DNA of 6,590 nucleotides from Armatimonadota bacterium (GTDB lineage: Bacteria > Armatimonadota > Fervidibacteria > Fervidibacterales > Fervidibacteraceae): NCBI GenBank assembly GCA_026419315.1, contig JANZZQ010000062.1, positions 1 through 6,590 of the forward strand, read 5' to 3'. This document shows positions 1 to 4,399 of the stretch, one piece after another. A program made the translations under genes and the position numbers. The stretch's first letter is position 1. Each line of letters starts with the position of its first letter. The notes under the pieces are model-generated. The model worked only from the letters and a program-made list of their open reading frames with translations, was not told the DNA's origin and did no database searches.

Positions 1-44
1 TCCATCACCTCAATCAACTTCTCAACAACAGGGCGTCGCTCCAT
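1..44 (-). CDS. 5' end of an unidentified protein gene (truncated by window edge)
   Basis: An open frame begins with ATG at 44-42 and runs off the left edge of the window; it reads MERRPVVEKLIEVM. The start is supported by an AGGTGA Shine-Dalgarno site at 51-56, six bases upstream. The charged, helix-like start looks like a real protein, but fourteen residues are too few to identify it. It points the same way as glnA, with 383 bases of non-coding DNA between, so it probably has its own promoter. A candidate is a -10 CATAAT (96-101) with a weak TTCGCA -35 at 120-125. The function is unknown. Confidence 0.55.
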   Translation of the reverse strand, partial: MERRPVVEKLIEVM

Positions 45-95
45 GAGATTTCACCTGCCAATGAGCGTGAACTCTTGACAACCCTGCCGACAAAA

Positions 96-125
96 ATTAT
101 GCCACCAATGAAGGGGCTTTGCGAA
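96..125 (-). promoter_or_regulatory. weak candidate promoter for the left-edge gene
   Basis: On the minus strand, TTCGCA (120-125) is separated by 18 bases from CATAAT (96-101), giving 4/6 and 5/6 matches to the sigma-70 consensus. It lies about 50 bases upstream of the ATG at 44. This is inferred from consensus matching only and could be chance in an AT-richer patch. Confidence 0.3.
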
Positions 126-303
126 GAAGGCTGAGGGTGAAGCGAAAATTTTGTCAACCCGTTGAAGGGTCGTGCTCCCGACCGAGCGGAAAAAACCAAT
201 GCCGTAAAAGCAGCGCCGCAGAACTTCGGAAAGTTGCACTTTTGAGTGCCCGAAAAATTTTGGAGGGGCAGGCTTTTGCCCTGACCGAGGAGAACAGTCG
301 CAA

Positions 304-350
304 GGGCAGGTGAAACTTGCCCGGAATTTGCAGGCGAATTTCACCTGCCC
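304..350. repeat. perfect 12-bp inverted repeat (stem-loop, possible 3' element of glnA)
   Basis: GGGCAGGTGAAA at 304-315 is exactly complementary to TTTCACCTGCCC at 339-350, with 23 bases between. Each arm can also form a local hairpin: GGGCAGG with CTTGCCC (304-322, one G-U pair), and GCAGG with CCTGC (330-348). It lies 78 bases past the glnA stop. On the glnA strand it is followed by TTGCGACTGTT rather than a U-run, so it is at best a weak or factor-dependent terminator or an RNA-stabilising 3' stem. The 12-mer ATTTCACCTGCC of its right arm (338-349) recurs at 48-59, where it supplies the ribosome site of the left-edge gene. Confidence 0.6.
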
Positions 351-427
351 AACAGGGTCTGCGAGTGTATCTCAACCAACCCTTGCTCTCAACTGCTCAA
401 CCTCAACGCAACGATTTTGGAAAACCC

Positions 428-1855
428 TCACGAATCAAAGTAGAGGAAGAACTCGTAGGGGTGTGGGCGGATATTGACTTCGTCGGCTTCCTTACGCTTA
501 AGGGAAATCCAAACTTCAAGCACATCGCGGGTGAAAACATCGCCGCGCAGCAAGAACTGGTTGTCCTGCTCCAGAGCATCCAAAACTGCGTGGAGAGAGC
601 GGGGCAGCGACTTGATCGATTTGCGCTCCTCAGGTGGCAAATCGTAAAGGTTTTTGTCCATCGGTTCGCCGGGGTCAATGCGGTTGATGATTCCGTCAAG
701 ACCTGCCATTAACATTGCGGCAAAAGCCAAATACGGGTTGCAAGACGGGTCTGGTGGGCGAAATTCTATTCGCTTTGCCCTTGGGTCACGGGAGTAAATC
801 GGGATGCGAATGCAAGCTGAGCGATTCCGTTGTGAGTAAGCGATATTGACAGGAGCCTCGTAGCCGGGAACTAAGCGGCGGTAGGAGTTGGTTGTCGGAG
901 CACAAAAGGCGAGCAAGGCTGGAGCGTGTTTCAACAAGCCGCCGATGTAATAACGGGCAATGTCGGAAAGTTGGGCATAGCCTCGTTCGTCGTAAAACAG
1001 GTTGATGTCCCCTTTCCAAAGGCTTTGGTGGGTGTGCATTCCTGAGCCGTTATCGCCGAAGAGGGGCTTTGGCATGAATGTGGCAACCAAACCGTGTTGG
1101 CGGGCAACCACCTTGACGATGTATTTGTAAACCTGGAGTTTGTCAGCCATCCGAACCAAAGTGTCGTAGCGCAAGTCAATTTCGCACTGTCCACCGGTGG
1201 CAACTTCGTGGTGGTGAACTTCCGTTTCAACACCAGCCTTTTCAAGGGCAAGGACGATTTTTGACCTTACATCTTGCAACGTGTCGGTAGGCGGCACAGG
1301 GAAGTAACCTTCTTTGTGGCGGATTTTGTAGCCCAAATTGGGTTGCTCGTCACGACCGCTGTTCCAAATGCCTTCACGACTGTCAACCCTGAAAAAGCCT
1401 TCGTTCGCTTTGTAATCGTATCGGACGTCGTTGAACAAGAAGAACTCAGCCTCAGGTCCCCAATAACTTCGGTCGGCAATGCCCGATGCCAAGAGAAATT
1501 GCTCGGCTTTTTTGGCGATGTAGCGAGGGTCGCGGCTGTAAGGCTCGCGGGTCACCGGGTCGTAAACATCACAAATGAGCACCAAAGTGGGAACTTCAAG
1601 CGTCGGGTCAACGAAGGCGGTGTCTGGGTCGGGAATCAAAATCATGTCGCTCTCGTGAATTTCCTGAAAGCCGCGGATGGACGAGCCGTCAAAACCGATG
1701 CCTTCCTCAAACAAATCTTCCGTCAGTTCCCTCACTGGGATGCTGAAGTGCTGCCAAGTTCCAGGCAAGTCAGTGAACCTCAAATCAACGATTTGCACAC
1801 CAGCATCACGAGCCATGCGAATAACATCTTGCGGCGACCTTGAATTTCGCTTCAC
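428..1855 (-). CDS. glnA: type I glutamine synthetase
   Basis: Cytoplasmic dodecameric enzyme that makes glutamine from glutamate, ammonium and ATP, the main entry of ammonium into metabolism. The 475-residue product has the usual bacterial GSI length. An N-terminal beta-grasp domain (FTDLPGTWQHFSIPV, about 27-41; GFDGSSIRGF, 54-63) precedes the catalytic domain. Visible active-site elements are GPEAEFF (133-139, metal ligands E135 and E137), VHHHEVATGGQ (213-223), NGSGMHTHQS (269-278), NRSACIRIP (344-352) and RIEFRPPDPSCNPY (362-375). MDKNLYDLPPEE (399-410) places Tyr404 at the adenylylation site of the GlnE-regulated GSI-beta type. The start is GTG at 1855: AAGGAGG lies seven bases upstream (1863-1869), and the next Met, residue 14, would remove part of the beta-grasp domain. 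It follows the Amt-like gene by 23 bases in the same direction, so it shares that gene's promoter and leader attenuator. Identity is certain; adenylylation control is inferred from the site. Confidence 0.98.
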   Translation of the reverse strand: MKRNSRSPQDVIRMARDAGVQIVDLRFTDLPGTWQHFSIPVRELTEDLFEEGIGFDGSSIRGFQEIHESDMILIPDPDTAFVDPTLEVPTLVLICDVYDPVTREPYSRDPRYIAKKAEQFLLASGIADRSYWGPEAEFFLFNDVRYDYKANEGFFRVDSREGIWNSGRDEQPNLGYKIRHKEGYFPVPPTDTLQDVRSKIVLALEKAGVETEVHHHEVATGGQCEIDLRYDTLVRMADKLQVYKYIVKVVARQHGLVATFMPKPLFGDNGSGMHTHQSLWKGDINLFYDERGYAQLSDIARYYIGGLLKHAPALLAFCAPTTNSYRRLVPGYEAPVNIAYSQRNRSACIRIPIYSRDPRAKRIEFRPPDPSCNPYLAFAAMLMAGLDGIINRIDPGEPMDKNLYDLPPEERKSIKSLPRSLHAVLDALEQDNQFLLRGDVFTRDVLEVWISLKRKEADEVNIRPHPYEFFLYFDS

Positions 1856-1862
1856 GGCTATC

Positions 1863-1869
1863 CCTCCTT
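1863..1869 (-). promoter_or_regulatory. ribosome binding site of glnA
   Basis: AAGGAGG on the minus strand, seven bases before the GTG at 1855, is a near-perfect Shine-Dalgarno site. It fixes the non-ATG start of glnA and sits inside the 23-base gap after the Amt-like stop codon (1879-1881). Confidence 0.85.
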
Positions 1870-1878
1870 CACGAGTTT

Positions 1879-2940
1879 TTACGCTTCTCGCATTTCAAAC
1901 TCGGGATAGGCTGCTATCCCGTAAAGGCGCAAGTCTGCGCCTTCAAGTTCGTCCATCGGGTGAATCCTGAGCAAGTTGAAAAATGTCAATACACGGCAAA
2001 CAAGCCAAGTTGAGGCCAGTCCCGCAGTGAAGGCTAAAACCCAGTTGACAAGACCTTCACCTAAAGGCGCACTCCCACTAAGCCACAAAATTGTCAACCC
2101 AATCAACGGAGCGGTTCCTTCCGCTGGCACAATCCCGACTGGGTCATCAACGAAGTTTTTGTCAAGGAGCAGCGAGACCCAGATGGAAATTGCACCGCTG
2201 AAAATTCCCACCAACAACGCCAGTGAGAAGGCAACTCCTTTGATGGAGAGACCTCCAACCAGACCTGCCCAAAATGCCGTGATGGCAAACGAAGGGTCAA
2301 CTTTGCCGAACCTCCACTTCGTCCAGACAAAAGAAGTTGACAAGGCTGCGAACCCGCACAAAGTCGCCGATTCCCAAAGGGATTTGGAGAAACCTTGCAA
2401 GCCAAGCCAAATTAGGAAAACACCTATGACCGCAAGCGGCAAATTGTGAGCAGGTATAGCCATCGGGAGTCCGTTCCGGCTGTAACGCCCAATTCTCGGT
2501 CCCGCCGCTATCAAGGCACCCAACGCTGCCCCGCCAGCCAAGGTGTGAACTGACCAAACAAAGGCTTGATCGGGTTGCCAATAGCTTGACAGCCAATTCA
2601 GGACGGGTTTGAAAGCGGAAAGTGGTCCAGGAAAAACCTCGGTGGTTGAAACGCCAACCAGTCGGTCGAGGATTAACAGCGACTTGTGGACGAGGCTTGT
2701 TGTAGCGGCGATGACGGTTGCCGCCGAAAGAGTGGTTCGGTCACCTAAACCCAAAGTCGCTAACAAAGCCACGGTGCCGCACAAAAGGGCGTTGCTCTGG
2801 TCTTGCCCGACAAAGCCGATGACAGTCCCAACAGCCAAAGCCATCAACCCCTTGACGAAACAATGCAACGCTCCCCTTGCCCGTCCCAACCCTGTTTCAA
2901 CCAGAATTGCACCTAAAGCGAAAATCGGCAACAACTCCAT
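1879..2940 (-). CDS. amt: divergent Amt/MEP-family ammonium transporter-like membrane protein
   Basis: Integral membrane protein of the Amt/Rh fold, placed by family landmarks. ETGLGRARGAL (15-25) matches the TM1-TM2 EAGLVRAKNAL motif. D124 and H132 sit eight residues apart, as do AmtB D160 and H168. IPAHNLPL (162-169) is the Amt PPHNLP segment, and GADLRLYGIAAYPE (334-347) is the conserved cytoplasmic tail that contacts PII proteins in canonical Amts. Key pore positions differ: in VDDPVGIVPAEGT, E274 aligns with AmtB H318; L181 aligns with W212; and the DFAGG motif is DQAFV. F184 (F215) is kept. At 353 residues it is shorter than the usual 400-450, with a clipped TM1 and a very short TM2-TM3 loop. 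The ATG at 2940 is preferred (AGAGGTG at 2948-2954). An upstream GTG at 3000 adds 20 hydrophilic residues and lacks a ribosome site. Directly upstream of glnA, it probably transports or senses ammonium; activity is uncertain. No glnK is in view. Confidence 0.85.
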   Translation of the reverse strand: MELLPIFALGAILVETGLGRARGALHCFVKGLMALAVGTVIGFVGQDQSNALLCGTVALLATLGLGDRTTLSAATVIAATTSLVHKSLLILDRLVGVSTTEVFPGPLSAFKPVLNWLSSYWQPDQAFVWSVHTLAGGAALGALIAAGPRIGRYSRNGLPMAIPAHNLPLAVIGVFLIWLGLQGFSKSLWESATLCGFAALSTSFVWTKWRFGKVDPSFAITAFWAGLVGGLSIKGVAFSLALLVGIFSGAISIWVSLLLDKNFVDDPVGIVPAEGTAPLIGLTILWLSGSAPLGEGLVNWVLAFTAGLASTWLVCRVLTFFNLLRIHPMDELEGADLRLYGIAAYPEFEMREA

Positions 2941-2947
2941 ATGCAGA

Positions 2948-2954
2948 CACCTCT
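2948..2954 (-). promoter_or_regulatory. ribosome binding site deciding the Amt-like start
   Basis: AGAGGTG on the minus strand lies seven bases before the ATG at 2940. The alternative in-frame GTG at 3000 is preceded by TTATGCCCGGCGT, with no Shine-Dalgarno match, so the shorter protein is preferred. Confidence 0.65.
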
Positions 2955-3017
2955 TCGCCTTCTCGCAAATCTTTTTCACCTCAAACACTTGCAGGAACAC
3001 ACGCCGGGCATAAAGTC

Positions 3018-3070
3018 AAAAAGCCCTTTGACCTCGCACCGTGCAAAGACACGACACGGGTCAAAGGGCT
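3018..3070 (-). terminator. intrinsic terminator/attenuator in the Amt-glnA leader
   Basis: On the minus strand, AGCCCUUUGACC (3070-3059) pairs perfectly with GGUCAAAGGGCU (3033-3022). Nine more pairs inside (3058-3050 with 3043-3035, three of them G-U) close a UCUUUG loop, with one bulged A at 3034. A run of five U (3022-3018) follows. The three G-U pairs would be A-C mismatches on the plus strand, so the structure is made for minus-strand RNA. It lies downstream of a good promoter and 78 bases before the Amt-like ATG, which argues for an attenuator. It would also stop transcripts arriving from the methyltransferase gene. Confidence 0.9.
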
Positions 3071-3108
3071 CCGTTGCCCACATTTTCCTCAAGCGCCGTT
3101 GCTTGAGG
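3066..3108 (-). promoter_or_regulatory. tandem hexaloop hairpins P1-P2 (ANTAR target motif)
   Basis: P1 has arms 3108-3101 and 3094-3087 and loop AACGGC (3100-3095). P2 has arms 3079-3076 and 3069-3066 and loop AACGGA (3075-3070). Each loop has A at position 1 and G at position 4 and shares the first five bases AACGG. P1 begins within a few bases of the predicted transcript 5' end. The repeated loop, the stem-loop order and the overlap with the terminator match the two-hairpin antiterminator described for EutV, NasR and related ANTAR proteins. Confidence 0.7.
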
Positions 3109-3116
3109 CGTTAAGA

Positions 3117-3145
3117 AGGATAGCGCAAACCGGTTGCGGTGTCAA
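3117..3145 (-). promoter_or_regulatory. sigma-70-type promoter of the Amt-glnA operon with inverted repeat in the spacer
   Basis: On the minus strand a perfect -35 TTGACA (3145-3140) and a 17-base spacer lead to the -10 TATCCT (3122-3117, 4/6). Transcription should start around 3112-3111. The spacer contains the inverted repeat CGCAA-CCGGT-TTGCG (3138-3124), centred where a DNA-binding regulator would block or remodel polymerase binding. The promoter begins only 23 bases after the methyltransferase stop, so the Amt-glnA pair does not need read-through from that gene. Confidence 0.7.
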
Positions 3146-3168
3146 CGAACGCAGCTTCAAAGTTAGAT

Positions 3169-4146
3169 TTACCGCTTTGATGGGTGCTCCAACAAGAGGG
3201 TGAAACATTCGCCGCTTTCCAAAAGGGCATCCTCAGTGAGCAGCGTTGAGATGGACTTTTCCCAGACTCGCCTCGGTCGCTTGACCCAAGGGAAGTCGTC
3301 TTGCCTGAGCACAACGAAACCTTGCTCGTAACCCAAGGATTGTAGCCAAAACAAAAATTGCTGGACCTCCTCTTTCTGCAAGTAACTGGGATGAACTTCC
3401 ACAACGAGAGTTGGTCGGTCCCGCTTCAAAGTCCCCTCTGCGCCGCTGAGCGCTTTAGTTTCCCAACCCTCAATGTCCATTCTGATGAGGTCAACAGAAC
3501 GCTCAAGTTGAGCGACGATCGTGTCAATGGTCATTGTGGGCACAACGATTTTTCTCTGTCCAGTTCGTTCAGTTGGGTGCAAGGAGTGCCAATTTGAGCC
3601 ATCAGAGACAAACATTTCCGCAGTCCCAACCTCATCGCTGACAGCCACCGGCATGACCTTGACATTAGTGACCCTGTTGAGCCTGAGGTTCAATTCAAGC
3701 AGGCGAACATTATCGGGATGAGGTTCAACAGCTATGACTGTTCCCCTTCCGCCTACCAATTGCGAGAGCAGCATGGTGTAATAGCCGATGTTGGCTCCTA
3801 TGTCCAAAACGGTGTCGCCTAAGCGGACAAAACCCGGCAAAAGTTTCGTCACGGTCGGTTCGTGAACTCGGTAAAATGCCAGTTCGCGCCCGATGCCTTC
3901 ATCGGTTCCGCTGACGAGCATTGTAAACCCGTTGACATTTGACACCATGATGTAATCGCAGCCTTCAATTTGAATCCACTCCCATTCCTCGCGCCATTTA
4001 AGCAGGGGTTGGCGGAATTTGAGCCAGCAAGTTTGCATGAATTTGCGGAAACCACCGTTGCGGAGGACTTTGACTGCGGTTTTCGCTTTTCGCTGAAGGA
4101 AAGGCAAGAAAATGCCGGTGCTGGCAATTGACCAATTGGGAGGCAT
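3169..4146 (-). CDS. FkbM-family SAM-dependent methyltransferase
   Basis: A class I (Rossmann-fold) methyltransferase of the FkbM type, 325 residues. The family O-methylates sugars or other secondary metabolites, often in glycan or cell-surface polysaccharide pathways; the substrate here cannot be read from sequence. Residues 1-60 form a basic, Trp-rich N-terminal region. NVNGFTMLVSGTDEGIGREL (70-89) resembles the segment before the FkbM domain in related proteins. SAM motif I is VLDIGANIGYYT (113-124), followed by the acidic ribose-binding residue in AVEPHPDN (139-146, E141). DLIRMDIEGWE (219-229) and LVVEVHPSYL (247-256) are the C-terminal FkbM signature. There is no signal peptide. The ATG at 4146 is preferred because AAGGAAGG (4156-4163) is nine bases away; a GTG at 4152 would be only three bases from it and adds two residues. 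It is a single gene upstream of, but probably transcriptionally separate from, the Amt-glnA operon, and divergent from dxs. Confidence 0.9.
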   Translation of the reverse strand: MPPNWSIASTGIFLPFLQRKAKTAVKVLRNGGFRKFMQTCWLKFRQPLLKWREEWEWIQIEGCDYIMVSNVNGFTMLVSGTDEGIGRELAFYRVHEPTVTKLLPGFVRLGDTVLDIGANIGYYTMLLSQLVGGRGTVIAVEPHPDNVRLLELNLRLNRVTNVKVMPVAVSDEVGTAEMFVSDGSNWHSLHPTERTGQRKIVVPTMTIDTIVAQLERSVDLIRMDIEGWETKALSGAEGTLKRDRPTLVVEVHPSYLQKEEVQQFLFWLQSLGYEQGFVVLRQDDFPWVKRPRRVWEKSISTLLTEDALLESGECFTLLLEHPSKR

Positions 4147-4399
4147 TTTCACCCACCTTCCTTTATGGCTTAAATCGCCAAAACCTTTAGACGCATTGGG
4201 AAGACTGCGGTAGGTTCAGTAGGCAGACGAGGCGTGAGCGGGTCGATAGCGAAGCGGTTAACTGTTCGTTACAATTTCCTTTGCCTGGCAGGGAAAAACC
4301 GAGAAAGTTTAACCGGTCGTTTGAAGTGTGGCGAAACCTGTTCTCCCAACTTAGGGTTAGAAGGCAGCGCTTGCACGAAAAACAACGGAGGCGAAAGCC

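Larger units (their letters stand above)
45..427. other. 383-bp non-coding region rich in inverted repeats
   Basis: No convincing gene is visible here. The short open frames on both strands have no domain signature and no good ribosome site. The stretch carries several small inverted repeats: GGTCG/CGACC near 168-181, GCACT-TTTG-AGTGC at 236-249 nested inside TTCGG (225-229) and CCGAA (251-255), GGGCA/TGCCC at 266-281, and the long perfect repeat at 304-350. It is the 3' flank of glnA and the 5' flank of the left-edge gene, so it should contain a transcription end and a promoter. No classic stem followed by a U-run is seen just after glnA. Confidence 0.6.
2941..3112 (-). ncRNA. 5' leader RNA of the Amt-glnA operon with a predicted ANTAR-type antitermination element
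   Basis: From the predicted transcription start near 3111-3112, about 170 nt of untranslated RNA precede the Amt-like ATG. Its first part folds into two hairpins with six-base loops. P1 (3108-3087) has an 8-bp perfect stem, CCUCAAGC/GCUUGAGG, with loop AACGGC. P2 (3079-3066) has a 4-bp stem, GGGC/GCCC, with loop AACGGA. They are joined by the seven-base linker AAAAUGU. Both loops have A1 and G4, the recognition signature known for RNA targets of ANTAR antiterminators. The P2 3' arm and last loop base (3070-3066) are also the first five bases of the intrinsic terminator, so P2 and terminator exclude each other. Inference: a phosphorylated or activated ANTAR protein holds P1-P2 and lets polymerase read into the Amt-like gene and glnA. 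The regulator itself is not in this window. Confidence 0.7.

Noticed and set aside
266..281. Minus-strand hairpin GGGCA/TGCCC with loop AAAGCC, also A1/G4, as another ANTAR site
   Set aside because: There is no second hexaloop hairpin beside it and no overlapping terminator, so a single A1/G4 loop is likely chance.
51..344. Short open frames on both strands (minus 51-344, plus 119-313) in the intergenic region
   Set aside because: Low-complexity, domain-free translations without ribosome sites; composition fits structured non-coding DNA.
1274..1843. 189-codon plus-strand open frame
   Set aside because: Antisense shadow of glnA; the minus-strand frame has full glutamine synthetase motifs.
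2941..3000. GTG at 3000 as start of the Amt-like protein
   Set aside because: No ribosome site; it would add 20 hydrophilic, basic residues before the first membrane segment, whereas the ATG at 2940 has AGAGGTG upstream.
2941..3112. Glutamine riboswitch (glnA RNA) or T-box in the operon leader
   Set aside because: Neither the glnA-RNA core nor a T-box consensus is visible; the paired A1/G4 hexaloops fit an ANTAR target better.
4255..4315. CGGTTAA (4255-4261) and TTAACCG (4309-4315) inverted pair upstream of dxs
   Set aside because: Seven-base arms 47 bases apart are weak evidence for a structure or operator, and no further support was found.
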